From assembly GCA_947172415.1 (NCBI GenBank), contig OX359192.1, positions 4,342,501-4,406,500 on the forward strand: a stretch of 64,000 bases of DNA, in the 5' to 3' direction. The notes under the pieces are model-generated. The model worked only from the letters and a program-made list of their open reading frames with translations, made no database searches and had not been told where the DNA came from. Of this stretch, positions 1 to 15,600 are shown piece by piece. The DNA is from Chondrosia reniformis. Lineage: Eukaryota; Porifera; Demospongiae; Chondrillida; Chondrillidae. The stretch's first letter is position 1. The number at the start of each line of letters is the position of its first letter. The position numbers and the translations under genes are program-made.

Positions 1-3000
1 ATAAGATGTATGCTTTTTCTTTTATTCTTTTTTTCAGGAACCAACCTGGTTTTGAACCAGGGTATCCTTGTACCTTGTCTCCAGAAGATGTCATCCGTAA
101 CACCATCGGTCACGTGGGTCACACAATATATGTTGTAAAGGAATTCCTTTTTATATACCACTCACTTTTAACTCTACATATGTATGCAATATATATATAT
201 ATAATATGCATATAAGATATATACAATATATATTACATATAAAATATATAATACATATATATGATGTATGCTTTTTTCAAAACCCAACTTGGTATTGAAC
301 CAGGGCATCCTCGTACCTAGTATCCAAACAATGTCATCCGTAACACCATCGGTCAAGTGGGTCACCCAATATATGTTGTAAATGAAGTCCTTTTTATATA
401 CCACTCACTTTTGACTCTACATATATATGCAATATATAAGATATATAATATGCATATAAGATATATACAATATATATTGCATAAAAGATATATCATACTT
501 ATATAAGATGTATGCTTTTTCTTTTTTAAGGCCCAACCTTGTATTGAACCAGGGCATCCTCGTACCCTTTATCCAGACGATGTCATCCGTAACACCATCG
601 TTCACGTCGGTCACTCAATATATATTGTAAATGAAGTCCTATTTATATACCACTCACTTTTGACTCTACATATATATGCAATATATAAGATATATAATAT
701 GCATATAAGATATATACAATATATATTACATAAAAGATATATAATACATATATAAGATGTATGCTTTTTTTCTTTTTTCATGACCCAACCTGGTATTGAA
801 ATAAGGTATCCTCGTACCTTGTATCCAAAAAATGTCATCCGTAACACCATCGGTCACGTGGGTCACCCAATATATGTTGTAAATGAAGTCCTATTTATAT
901 ACCACTCACTTTTGACTCTACATATATATGCAATATATAAGATATATAATATGCATATAAGATATTTGCAATATATATTATATATAAGATATATAATACT
1001 TATATAAGATGTAGGCTTTTTTCTATTTTCAGGAACCATCCTGGTATTGAACTAGAGTATCCTCGTTCCTTGTATCCAAACGATGTCTTCCGTAACACCA
1101 TCGGTCACGTGGGTTTCACAATATATGTTTTAAATTAAGTCCTAATTATATACCACTCACTTTTGACTCTACATATATATGCAATATATAAGATATATAA
1201 TAGCAATATAAGATATATACAATATATAATACATATATAAGATGTATGCCTTTTTTCCTTTTTCAAGACCCAACCTGGTATTGAACAAGGGCATCCTCGT
1301 ACCTTGTAACGAGACGATGTTATCCGTAACACCATCGGTCACGTGGGTCACCCAATCTATGTTGTAAAGGATGTCCAATTTATATCCCACTCACTTTTGA
1401 CTCTACATATATATGCAATATCTAAGATATATAATATGAATATACGATATATACAATATATATTACATATAAGATATAAAATACATATATAAGATGTATG
1501 CTTTTTTTCTATTATTCTTTTTTTCAGGAACCAACCTGGTTTTGAACCAGGGTATCCTCGTACCTTGTATCTAGAAGATGTCATCCGTAACACCATTGGT
1601 TACGTGGGTCACACAATATATGTTGTAAATGAAGTCCTTTTTATATACCACTCACTTTTAACTCTACATATGTATGCAATATATATATATATATATAATA
1701 TGCATATAAGATATATACAATATATATTACATATAAGATATATAATACATATATATGATGTATACTTTTTTTGAAAACCCAACTTGGTATTGAACCAGGG
1801 CATCCTCGTACCTAGTATCCAGACGATGTCATCCGTAACACCATCGGTCACGTGGGTCACCCAATATATGTTGTAAACGAAGTCCTCTTTATATACCACT
1901 CACTTTTGAATTTACATATATATGCAATATATAAGATATATACAATATATAATACATATAAGATAAATAATACATATATAAGATGTATGCTTTTTTCTTT
2001 TTTTCTTTTTTCATGATCCAACCTGGTATTGAACCAGGGCATCCTCGTACCCTTTATCCAGACGATGTCATCCGTAACACAATCGTTCACGTCGGTCACT
2101 CAATATATGTTGTAAATGAAGTCCTATTTATATACCACTCACTTTTGACTCTACATATATATGCTATATATAAGATATATAATATGCATATAAGATATAT
2201 ACAATATCTATTACGTAAAAGATATATAATAGATATATAAAATGTATGCTTTTTTTCTTTTTTCATGACCCAACCTGGTATTGAACTAAGGTATCCTCGT
2301 ACCTTGTATCCAGAGAATGTCATCCGTAACACCAACGGTCACGTGGGTCACCCAATATATGTTGTAAATGAAGTCCTATTTATATACCACTCACTTTTGA
2401 CTCTACATATATATGCAATATATAAGATATATAATATGCATATAAGATATTTGCAATATATATTATATATAAGATATATAATACTTATATAAGATGTAGG
2501 CTTTTTTCTATTTTCAGGAACCATCCTGGTATTGAACTAGGGTATCCTCGTTCCTTGTATCCAAACGATTTCTTCCGTAACACCATCGGTCACGTGGGTT
2601 TCACAATATATGTTTTAAATTAAGTCCTAATTATATACCACTCACTTTTGACTCTACATATATATGCAATATATAAGATAAAAAATAGCAATATAAGATA
2701 TATACAATATATAATACATATATAAGATGTATGCCTTTTTTCCTTTTTCAAGACCCAACCTGGTATTGAACAAGGGCATCCTCGTACCTTGTAACGAGAC
2801 GATGTTATCCGTAACACCATCGGTCACGTGGGTCACCCAATCTATCTTGTAAAGGATGTCCAATTTATATCCCACTCACTTTTGACTCTACATATATATG
2901 CAATATTTAAGATATATAATATGAATATACGATATATACAATATATATTACATATAAGATATAAAATACATATATAAGATGTATGCTTTTTTTCTATTAT

Positions 3001-4980
3001 TCTTTTTTCCAGGAACCAACCTGGTTTTGAACCAGGGTATCCTCGTACCTTGTATCTAGAAGATGTCATCCGTAACACCATTGGTTACGTGGGTCACACA
3101 ATATATGTTGTAAAGGAAGTCCTTTTTATATACCACTCACTTTTAACTCTACATATGTATGCAATATATATATATATATATATAATATGCATATAAGATA
3201 TATACAATATATATTACATATAAGATATATAATACATATATATGATGTATGCTTTTTTTTCAAAACCCAACTTGGTATTGAACCAGGGCATCCTCGTACC
3301 TAGTATCCAGACGATGTCATCCGTAACACCATCTGTCACGTGGGTCACCCAATATATGTTGTAAACGAAGTCCTCTTTATATACCACTCACTTTTGAATT
3401 TACATATATATGCAATATATAAGATATATACAATATATATTACATATAAGATAAATAATAAATATATAAGATGTATGCTTTTTTTCTTTTTTTCTTTTTT
3501 CAAGACCCAACCTGGTATTGAACCAGGGCATCCTCGTACCCTTTATCCAGACGATGTCATCCGTAACACCATCGTTCACGTCGGTCACTCAATATATGTT
3601 GTAAATGAAGTCCTATTTATATACCACTCACTTTTGACTCTACATATATATGCAATATATAAGATATATAATATGCATATAAGATATATACAATATCTAT
3701 TACGTAAAAGATATATAATACATATATAAGATGTATGCTTTTTTCTTTTTTCATGACCCAACCTGGTATTGAACTAAGGTATCCTCGTACCTTGTATCCA
3801 GAGAATGTCATCCGTAACACCATCGGTCACGTGGGTCACCCAATATATGTTGTAAATGAAGTCCTATTTATATACCACTCACTTTTGACTCTACATATAT
3901 ATGCAATATATAAGATATATAATATGCATATAAGATATTTGCAATATATATTATATATAAGATATATAATACTTATATAAGATGTAGGCTTTTTTTCTAT
4001 TTTCAGGAACCAACCTGGTATTGAACTAGGGTATCCTCGTTCCTTGTATCCAAACGATGTCTTCCGTAACACCATCGGTCACGTGGGTTTCACATTATAT
4101 GTTTTAAATTAAGTCCTAATTATATGCCACTCACTTTTGACTCTACCTATATTTGCAATATATAAGATATATAATAGCAATATAAAATATATACCATATA
4201 TAATAAATATATAAGATGTATGCCTTTTTTTCTTTTTTCAAGGCCCAACCTTGTATTGAACCAGGGCATCCTTGTACCCTTTATCCAGACGATGTCTTCC
4301 GTAACACCATCGGTCAAGTGGGTCACCCAATATATGTTGTAAATGATGTCCAATTTATATCCCACTCACTTTTGACTCTACATATATATGCATTATCTAA
4401 TATATATAATATGAATATACGATATATACAATATATATTACATATAAGATATATAATACATATATAAGATGTATGCTTTTTTCTTTTATTCTTTTTTTAG
4501 GAACCAACCTGGTTTTGAACCAGGGTATCCTTGTACCTTGTATACAGAAGATGTCATCCGTAACACCATCGGTCACGTGGGTCACACAATATATGTTGTA
4601 AAGGAAGTCCTTTTTATATACCACTCACTTTTACTCTACATATGTATGCAATATATATATATATATATAATATGCATATAAGATATATACAATATATATT
4701 ACATATAAGATATATAATACATATATATGATGTATGCTTTTTTCAAAACCCAACTTGGTATTGAACCAGGGCATCCTCGTACCTAGTATCCAGACGATGT
4801 CATCCGTAACACCATCGGTCACGTGGGTCACCCAATATATGTTGTAAATGAAGTCCTCTTTATATACCACTCACTTTTGACTCTACATATATATGCAATA
4901 TATAAGATATATAATATGCATATAAGATATATACAATATATATTACATAAAAGATATATAATACTTATATAAGATGTATG
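1..4980. repeat. Six-unit higher-order repeat, ~1.49 kb period, about 3.3 copies
   Basis: Landmarks recur at a constant offset. The CAGGAACCAACCTGG tract lies near 35, 1525, 3010 and 4498, giving intervals of about 1485-1490 bp, or six satellite units. Diagnostic variants such as a shortened spacer containing ATAGCAATATAAG repeat once per period, so blocks of six units were amplified together after they had diverged from each other. Confidence 0.8.
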
Positions 4981-7900
4981 CTTTTTCTTTTTTAAGGCCC
5001 AACCTTGTATTGAACCAGGGCATCCTCGTACCTTTTATCCAGACGATGTCTTCCGTAACACCATCGGTCACGTCAGTCACTCAATATATGTTGTAAATGA
5101 AGTCCTATTTATATACCACACACTTTTGACTCTACATATGTATACGATATATAAGATATATAATATCCATTAAAGATATATACAATATATATTACATATA
5201 AAATATTTACTACGTATATAAGATGTATGCTTTTTCTTTTTTAAAGCCCAACCTGGTATTGAACTTGGGCATCCTCGTACTTTTTATCTAGACGATGTCA
5301 TCCGTAACACCATCGGTCACGTCGGTCACCCAATATATGTTGTAAATGAAGTCCTATTTATATACCACTCACGTTTGACTCTACATATATAAGATATGTA
5401 ATAGCAATATAAGATATATACAATATATATTACATATAAGAGATATAATACTTATATAAGATTTAGGCTTTTTTCTATTTTTGGGAACCGACCTGATATT
5501 GAACTAGGGTATCCTCGTACCTTGTATCCAAACGATGTCTTCGTAATACCACCGGTCACGTAGGTTTCACAATATATGTTGTAAATATATTTTAAATGAA
5601 GTCCTATTTATATACCACTCACGTTTGACTCTACATATATATGCAATATATAAGATATATAATATGCAAATAAGATATATATAATATATATTAAATATAA
5701 GATATATAATACATATATAAGATGTATTTTTTCTTTTTTCAGGACCCAACCTGGTATTGAACCAAGGCATCCTCGTACCTTGTATCCAGACGATGTCTTC
5801 TGTAACACCATCAGTCACGTGGGTTCCACAATATATGTTGTAAACGAAGTCATCTTTATATACCACTCACTTTTGAATCTACATATATATGCAATATATA
5901 AAATATATAATATACATACAAGATATATACAATATACATTACATATAAGATATATAATACATATACAAGATGTATGCTTTTTTCTTTTTTCGGGACCCAA
6001 CCTGGTATTGAACAAGGGTATCCTCGTACCTTGTATCCAGACGATGATATCCGTAACACCATCAGTCATGAGGGTTCAACAAAATATATTTTAAATGAAG
6101 TCCTATTTATATACCACTCACTTTTGATTCTACATATATATGCAATATATAAGATATATAATATGCAAATAAGATAATTACAATATATATTAAATATAAG
6201 ATATATAATACATATAAAAGATGTATTTTTTCCTTTTTCAGGACCCAACCTGGTATTGAACCAAGGCATCCTCGTACCTTGTATCCAGACGATGTCTTCC
6301 GTAACACCATCAGTCACGTGGGTTCCACAATATATGTTGTAAACGAAGTCCTCTTTATATATCACTCACTTTTGAATTTGCATATATATGCAATATATAA
6401 GATATATAATATGCATATAAGATATATACAATATATATTACATATAAGATAAATAATACATATATAAGATGTATGTTTTTTCTTTTTTCTTTTTTCAAGA
6501 CCCAACCTGGTATTGAACAAGGGCATCCTCGTACCTTCTATCCAGACGATGATATCCGTAACACCATCAGTCACGTAGGTTACCCAATATATGTTATAAA
6601 TGAAGTCCTATTTATATACCACTCACTTTTAACTCTACATATATATGCAATATATAAAATATATAATATGCATATAAGATATTTGCAATATATATTACAT
6701 ATAAGATAAATAATACATATATAAGATGTAGGCTTTTTTCTCTTTTCAGTACCCAACCTGGTATTGAACCAGGGTATCCTCGTACCTTGTATCCAGACGA
6801 TGTCATCCTTAACACCATCGGTCATGTAGGTCACGCAATATACGTTATAAATGAAGTCCTATTTATATACCACTCACTTTTAACTCTACATATATATGCA
6901 ATATATAAGATATATAATATGCATATAAGATATATACAATATATATTACATATAAGATAAATAATACATATATAAGATGTATGCTTTTTTCTCTTTTCAG
7001 TACCCAACCTGGTATTGAACCAGGGTATCCTCGTACCTTGTATCCAGACGATGTCATCCTTAACACCATCGGTCATGTGGGTTCCACAATATATGCTTTA
7101 AATTAGTCCTATTTATATACCACTCACTTTTGACACTACATATATATGCAATATATAAGATATATAATAGGCATTAAGATATATATAATACATATATAAG
7201 ATGTATTCTTTTTTTTCTTTTTTCTGGATCCAACCTAATATTGAACCAGGGCATCCTCGTACCTTCTATCCAGACGATGTCATATGTAACACCATCGGTC
7301 ACGTGAGTCACCCAATATATGGTGTAAATGAAGTCCTATTTATATACCCCTCACTTTTGACTAGGTATATATGCAATATATAAAATATATAATATGCATA
7401 TAAGATATATACAATATATATATAATGTAAGAAATATAATACATATATAAGATGTAGGCTTTTTTTTTCAGTTCCAAACCTGGTATTGAACCAGTAATCC
7501 TAGCACCTTCTATCCAGTCGATGTCATCCGTAACACCATCGGTCACGTTGGTTCCACAATATATGTTGTAAATGAAGTCCTATTTAATACCCCTCAATTT
7601 TGACTCTACATATATATGCAATATATAAAATATATAATATGCATATAAGATATATACAATATATATTACATATAAGATATATAATACATATATAAGATGT
7701 GTGCTTTTTTCTTTTTTCGGGACCCAACCTGGTATTGAACAAGGGTATCCTCGTACCTTGTGTCCAAACGATGATATCAGTAACACCATCGGTCATGAGG
7801 GTTCAACAAAGTATATTTTAAATGAAGTCCTATTTATATACCACTCACTTTTGATTCTACATATAGATGCAATATATAAGATATGTAATATGCATATAAG

Positions 7901-8339
7901 ATATATACAATATATATGACATATAAGATATATAATACATATATAAGATGTATGCTTTCTTCTTTTTTTCTTTTTACAGGCCCCAACCTGGTATTGAACC
8001 AGGGCATCCTCGTACCTTGTAACCAGACAATGTCATATGTAACACCATCGGTCACGTGAGTCACCCAATATATGTTATAAATGAAGTCCTATTTGTATAC
8101 CACTCACTTTTAACTCTACATATATATGCAATATATAAGATATATAATATCCATATAAGATATATACAATATATATTACATATAAGATAAATAATACATA
8201 TATAAGATGTAGGCTTTTTTCTCTTTTCAGTACCCAACCTTGTATTGAACCAGGGTATCCTCGTACCTTGTATCCAAACAATGTCATCCGTAACACCATC
8301 GGTCATGTTGGTCACCCAATATATGTTGTAAATGAAGTC

Positions 8340-10626
8340 CTATTTATATACCACTCACTTTTAACTCTACATATATATGCAATATATAAGATATATAATA
8401 TGCATATAAGATATATACAATATATATTACATATAAGATAAATAATACATATATAAGATGTAGGCTTTTTCTCTTTTCAGTACCCAACCTGGTATTGAAC
8501 CAGGGTATCCTCGTACCTTGTATCCAGACGATGTCATCCTTAACACCATCGGTCATGTGGGTTCCACAATATATGTTTTAAATTAGTCCTATTTATATAC
8601 CACTCACTTTTGACTCTACATATATATGCAATATATAAGATATCTACAATATATATTACATAGAACATATATAATACATATATAAAATGTATTCTTTTTT
8701 TCTTTTTTCTGGATCCAACCTAATATTGAACCAGGGCATCCTCGTACCTTGTATCCAGACGATGTCATATGTAACACCATCGGTCACGTGAGTCACCCAA
8801 TATATATTGTAAATGAAGTCCTATTTATATACCCCTCACTTTTGACTACGTATATATGCAATATATAAAATATATAATATGCATATAAGATATATACAAT
8901 ATATATTACATATAAGATATATAATACATATATAAGATGTATGCTTTTTTCTTTTTTCGGGACCCAACCTGGTATTGAACAAGGGTATCCTCGTACCTTG
9001 TGTCCAGACGATGATATCCGTAACACCATCGGTCATGAGGGTTCAACAAAATATATTTTAAATGAAGTCCTATTTATATACCACTCACTTTCGACTCTAC
9101 ATATATATGCAATATATATGATATATAATATGCAAATAAGATATATACAATATATATTAAATATAAGATATATAATACATATAGTAGATGTAGGCTTTTT
9201 TCTCTTTTCAGTACCCTACCTGGTATTGAACGAGTAATCCTATCACCTTCTATCCAGACGATGTCATCTGTAACACCATCGGTCACGTGGGTTCCACAAT
9301 ATATGTTGTAAATGAAGTCCTATTTAATACCACTGACTTTTGAATCTACATATATATGCAATATATAAGATATAAAATATGCAAATAAGATAATTACAAT
9401 ATATATTAAATATAAGATATATAATACATATATTAGATGTATTTTTTCTTTTTTCAGCACCCAAACTGGTATTGAACCAAGGCATCCTCGTACCTTGTTT
9501 CCAGACGATGTCTTCCATAACACCATCGGTCACGTGGATTCCACAATATATGTTGTAAATGAAGTCCTCTTTATATACCACTCACTTTTGAATCTACATA
9601 TATATGCAATATATAAGATATATAATATGCATATAAGATATATAATACATATATAAGATGTGTGCTTTTTTCTTTTTTTCTTTTTTCAGGACCCAACCTG
9701 GTATTGAACTAGGGCATCCTCGTACCTTGTATCCAGACGATGATATCTGTAACACCATCGGTCATGTAGGTCACCCAATATATGTTATAAATTAAGTCCT
9801 ATTTATATACCACTCACTTTTAACTCTACATATATATGCAATATATAAGATATATAATATGCATATAAGATATTTACAATATATATAACATGTAAAATAT
9901 ATAATACATATATAAGATGTAGGCTTTTTCCTCTTTTCAGTACCCTACCTGGTATTGAACCAGTAATCCTATCACCTTCTATCCAGACGATGTCATCTGT
10001 AACACCATCGGTCACGTGGGTTCCACAATAAATGTTGTAAATGAAGTCCTATTTAATACCACTGACTTTTGAATCTACATATATATGCAATATATAAGAT
10101 ATATAATATGCATATAAGTTATATACATTATATATTACATATAAGATATACAATACATATATAAGATGTGTTTTTGTGTTTTTTCAGGACCCTACCTGGT
10201 ATTGAACCAGGCATCCTCGTACCTTGAATCCAGACGATGTCATCCGTAACACCATTGGTGACGTGGATTCCACAATATATGTTCTAAATGTAGTCCTATT
10301 TATATACCACTCACTTTTGACTCTACATATATATGCAATATATATGATATATAATATGCATATAAGATATATACAATATATATTACATATAAGATATATA
10401 ATACATTTGTAAGATGTGTTTTTTCTTTTTAAGGACCCTACCTGGTATTGAACCATGGCATCCACGTACATTGAATCCAGACGATGTCATCCGTAACACC
10501 ATGGGTTACGTGGGTTCCACAATATATGTTGAAAATGAAGTCCTATTTATATACCACTCACTTTTGACTCTACATATATATGCAATATATAAGATATATA
10601 ATAGGCATTAAGATATATATAATACA
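8340..10626. repeat. Multi-unit block duplicated at 12.78-15.35 kb
   Basis: The unit order and private variants of this stretch recur 4.44-4.71 kb downstream. The offset grows from about 4440 to about 4713 because the downstream copy holds an extra unit near 13.3 kb. Examples are a unit with GTGTTTTTGTGTTTTTTCAGG at 10.17 and 14.88 kb, and the following unit with CATGGCATCCACGTACATTG at 10.45 and 15.17 kb. The downstream copy keeps an uninterrupted version of the Helitron-like insertion site. Confidence 0.75.
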
Positions 10627-11388
10627 CTAGAGAACAATAAAAATTTTCTACAAAAATAGTGAAGATGTAGGGATGGCACAAAAAGCATAGAAACAAGAAA
10701 GGGATGTTACACAGTGAAGCATTAGCTATATATGCATGAATCATACAACACCCTTGCTTGTAGGATTCATGCATAGCTAATGCTTCACTGTGTAACATCC
10801 CTTTCTTGTTTCTATGCTTTTTGTGCCATCTTTACATCTTCACTATTTTTGTAGAAAATTTTTATTGTTCTCTAGTTTCTGTACTTTTTATGGAGCATAA
10901 GCTAGGAATTCGTTGTATTTTAAACCACTTTGGTTTCGCAATCTTCGACTGATTATGAGGTCATTAAAATGGCGATTTTATTGAGGTCTTGACTCTGGAG
11001 CCATGAAAACTGTCATACTCAATAATAGCGTTATCGCTCTCGCTTCTACAAAAGAATACAGCTCGGAAAATTTAGAGTAATTTCGATTAAGAAGTAGTCC
11101 GAAGGCTTATTTCGTTTTTTAGTTACAGCGGGCGAAGAAGATGAAGAAGAAGAAGATGAAGAAGAAGAAAACGAAAATGGGAGATTTCAAAGTTCGTTCA
11201 TTTGCCAACGATACGCGGTCGCTTGCCTTCAAGGCCAATTTATAGCATGGCTGTTCTATATTTAACTCTACATAGTCTCGTTTCGGCGATTTTCAGCCTA
11301 ATTCGGAATTTTGCTCCTATACCAATCTATGGGGAAAACGAAACAACCCGTACCATCCCTACATAGAGAGTACTACCGTACTCTCTGA
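10627..11388 (+). mobile_element. Helitron-like non-autonomous element, copy 1
   Basis: This 762-bp element begins CTAGAGAACAATAAAA and ends CTCTCTGA. The 5' third is a fold-back: arms of about 110 bp at roughly 10627-10738 and 10762-10876. The 3' end is a 9-bp stem AGAGAGTAC/GTACTCTCT with a TACC loop, directly followed by GA, so the terminus reads CTGA (the CTRR form of Helitrons). It splits a satellite unit exactly between ATAATACA and TATATAAGATG. The unbroken site occurs near 7185 and 15340, and no bases are duplicated. Insertion between A and T without target duplication, plus a 3' hairpin and CTRR end, are Helitron hallmarks. The 5' end is not the usual TC, and there is no Rep/helicase gene, so it is non-autonomous and the class is tentative. 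Internally it has a (GAA/GAT)n tract at about 11130-11180 and no credible gene. Confidence 0.65.
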
Positions 11389-11849
11389 TATATAAGATGT
11401 ATTCTTTTTTTTCTTTTTTCTGGATCCAACCTAATATTGAACCAGGGCATCCTCGTACCTTCTATCCAGACGATGTCATATGTAACACCATCGGTCACGT
11501 GAGTCACCCAATATATGGTGTAAATGAAGTCCTATTTATATACCCCTCACTTTTGACTAGGTATATATGCAATATATAAAATATATAATATGCATATAAG
11601 ATATATACAATATATATATAATGTAAGAAATATAATACATATATAAGATGTAGGCTTTTTTTTTTCAGTTCCAAACCTGGTATTGAACCAGTAATCCTAG
11701 CACCTTCTATCCAGACGATGTCATCCGTAACACCATCGGTCACGTTGGTTCCACAATATATGTTGTAAATGAAGTCCTATTTAATACCACTCAATTTTGA
11801 CTCTACATATATATGCAATATACAAAATATATAATATGCATATAAGATA

Positions 11850-12602
11850 CTAGAAATATTAAAAATTTTCTACAAAAATAGTGAAGATGTAGGGATGGCA
11901 CAAAAAGTAGAGAAACAAGAAAGGGATGTTACACAGTGAAGTATTAGCTATGCATGAATCGTACAATACCCTTGCTTGTAGGATTCATGTATAGCTAATA
12001 CTTCACTGTGTAACATCCCTTTCTTGTTTCTCTACTTTTTGTGCCATCCCTACATCTTCACTATTTTTGTAGAAAATTTTTAATATTTCTAGTTTCTGTA
12101 CTTTTTATGGAGTATGCGCTAGGAATTATAATTGTATACCATTTTGGTTTCGCAATCTTCGACTGAATATGACGTCATTAAAATGGCGAAATTATCGAGG
12201 CCTTGACTCTGGGGCCATGAAAACCGTCATACTCAATAATAGCGTTATCGCTCTCGCTTCTACAAAAGAATACAGCTCGGAAAATTTGCAATAATTTCGT
12301 TTAACAATTAGTCCAAAACCTTGTATAGTTTTTTAGTTACAGCGGGCGAAGAAGATGAAGAAGAAGAAGATGAAGAAGAAGAAAACGAAAATAGGAGATT
12401 TCAAAGTTCGTTCGCTTGCCAACGATACACGGTCGCTTGCCTTCAAGGCCAATTTATAGCATGTTTGTTCTATATTCAACTCTACATAGTCTCGTTTTGG
12501 CGATTTTCAGCCTAATTCGGAATTTCGCTCCTATACCAATGTATGGGGAAAACGAAACAACCCGTACCATCCCTACATAGAGAGTACTACCGTACTCTCT
12601 GA
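11850..12602 (+). mobile_element. Helitron-like non-autonomous element, copy 2
   Basis: This 753-bp copy has the same architecture: start CTAGAAATATTAAAA, fold-back arms (about 11850-11955 and 11982-12096), (GAA/GAT)n tract, 3' hairpin AGAGAGTAC/GTACTCTCT and CTGA end. It interrupts a satellite spacer between AAGATA and TATACAAT, again at A^T with nothing duplicated. The 64-codon open frame in its acidic GAA tract is low complexity, and I do not annotate it as a gene. Confidence 0.65.
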
Positions 12603-15600
12603 TATACAATATATATTACATATAAGATATATAATACATATATAAGATGTAGGCTTTTTTCTCTTTTCAGTACCCAATCTTGTATTGAACCAGGGTATCC
12701 TCGTACCTTGTATCCAAACAATGTCATCCGTAACACCATCGGTCATGTAGGTCACCCAATATATGTTGTAAATGAAGTCCTATTTATATACCACTCACTT
12801 TTAACTCTACATATATATGCAATATATAAGATATATAATATGCATATAAGATATATACAATATATATTACATATAAGATAAATAATACATATATAAGATG
12901 TAGGCTTTTTCTCTTTTCAGTACCCAACCTGGTATTGAACCAGGGTATCCTCGTACCTTGTATCCAGACGATGTCATCCTTAACACCATCGGTCATGTGG
13001 GTTCCACAATATATGTTTTAAATTAGTCCTATTTATATACCACTCACTTTTGACTCTACATATATATGCAATATATAAGATATCTACAATATATATTACA
13101 TAGAACATATATAATACATATATAAAATGTATTCTTTTTTTTCTTTTTTCTGGATCCAACCTAATATTGAACCAGGGCATCCTCGTACCTTGTATCCAGA
13201 CGATGTCATATGTAACACCATCGGTCACGTGAGTCACCCAATATATGTTGTAAATGAAGTCCTATTTATATACCCCTCACTTTTGACTACGTATATATGC
13301 AATATATAAAATATATAATATGCATATAAGATATATACAATATATATATAATTTAAGAAATATAATACATATATAAGATGTAGGCTTTTTTTTCAGTTCC
13401 AAACCTGGTATTGAACCAGTAATCCTAGCACCTTCTATCCAGACGATGTCATCCGTAACACCATCAGTCACTTGGGTTCCACAATATATTTTGTAAATGA
13501 AGTCCTATTTAATACCACTCACTTTTGACTCTACATATATATGCAATATACAAAATATATAATATGCATATAAGATATATACAATATATATTACATATAA
13601 GATATATAATACATATATAAGATGTATGCTTTTTTCTTTTTTCGGGACCCAACCTGGTATTGAACAAGGGTATCCTCGTACCTTGTGTCCAGACGATGAT
13701 ATCCGTAACACCATCGGTCATGAGGGTTCAACAAAATATATTTTAAATGAAGTCCTATTTATATACCACTCACTTTCGACTCTACATATATATGCAATAT
13801 ATATGATATATAATATGCAAATAAGATATATACAATATATATTAAATATAAGATATATAATACATATAGTAGATGTAGGCTTTTTTCTCCTTTCAGTACC
13901 CTACCTGGTATTGAACCAGTAATCCTATCACCTTCTATCCAGACGATGTCATCTGTAACACCATCGGTCACGTGGGTTCCACAATATATGTTGTAAATGA
14001 AGTCCTATTTAATACCACTGACTTTTGAATCTACATATATATGCAATATATAAGATATATAATATGCAAATAAGATAATTACAATATATATTAAATATAA
14101 GATATATAATACATATATTAGATGTATTTTTTCTTTTTTCAGCACCCAAACTGGTATTGAACCAAGGCATCCTCATACCTTGTTTCCAGACGATGTCTTC
14201 CGTAACACCATCGGTCACGTGGGTTCCACAATATATGTTGTAAATGAAGCCCTCTTTATATACCACTCACTTTTGAATCTACATATATATGCTATATATA
14301 AGATATATAATATGCATATAAGATATATACAATATATATTACATATAAGATATATAATACATATATAAGATGTGTGCTTTTTTCTTTTTTTCTTTTTTCA
14401 GGACCCAACCGGGTATTGAACAAGGGCATCCTCGTACCTTGTATCCAGACGATGATATCCGTAACACCATGGGTCATGTAGGTCACCCAATATATGTTAT
14501 AAATTAAGTCCTATTTATATACCACTCACTTTTAACTCTACATATATATGCAATATATAAGATATATAATATGCATATAAGATATTTACAATATATATAA
14601 CATGTAAAATATATAATACATATATAAGATGTAGGCTTTTTCCTCTTTTCAGTACCCTACCTGGTATTGAACCAGTAATCCTATAACCTTCTATCCAGAC
14701 GATGTCATCTGTAACACCATCAGTCACGTAGGTTCCACAATATATGTTGTAAATGAAGTCCTATTTAATACCACTGACTTTTGAATCTACATATATATGC
14801 AATATATAAGATATATAATATGCATATAAGTTATATACATTATATATTACATATAAGATATACAATACATATATAAGATGTGTTTTTGTGTTTTTTCAGG
14901 ACCCTACCTGGTATTGAACTAGGGCATCCTCGTACCTTGAATCCAGACGATGTCATCCGTAACACCATTGGTGACGTGGATTCCACAATATATGTTCTAA
15001 ATGTAGTCCTATTTGTATACCACTCACTTTTGACTCTACATATATATGCAATATATATGATATATAATATGCATATAAGATATATACAATATATATTACA
15101 TATAAGATATATAATACATTTGTAAGATGTGTTTTTTCTTTTTAAGGACCCTACCTGGTATTGAACCATGGCATCCACGTACATTGAATCCAGACGATGT
15201 CATCCGTAACACCATGGGTTACGTGGGTTCCACAATATATGTTGAAAATGAAGTCCTATTTATATACCACTCACTTTTGACTCTACATATATATGCAATA
15301 TATAAGATATATAATAGGCATTAAGATATATATAATACATATATAAGATGTATTCTTTTTTTTCTTTTTTCTGGATCCAACCTAATATTGAACCAGGGCA
15401 TCCTCGTACCTTGTATCCAGACGATGTCATATGTAACACCATCGGTCACGTGAGTCACCCAATATATGGTGTAAATGAAGTCCTATTAATATGCCCCTCA
15501 CTTTTGACTAGGTATATATGCAATATTTAAAATATATAATATGCATATAAGATATATACAATATATAATACATATAAGATAAATAATACATATATAAGAT

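Noticed and set aside
10547..10798. 83-codon minus-strand frame
   Set aside because: Runs across the element boundary into the fold-back; chance frame.
12321..12515. Acidic EEDEEE-rich frame in Helitron-like copy 2
   Set aside because: Low-complexity GAA/GAT tract, not open in the same way in the other copies.
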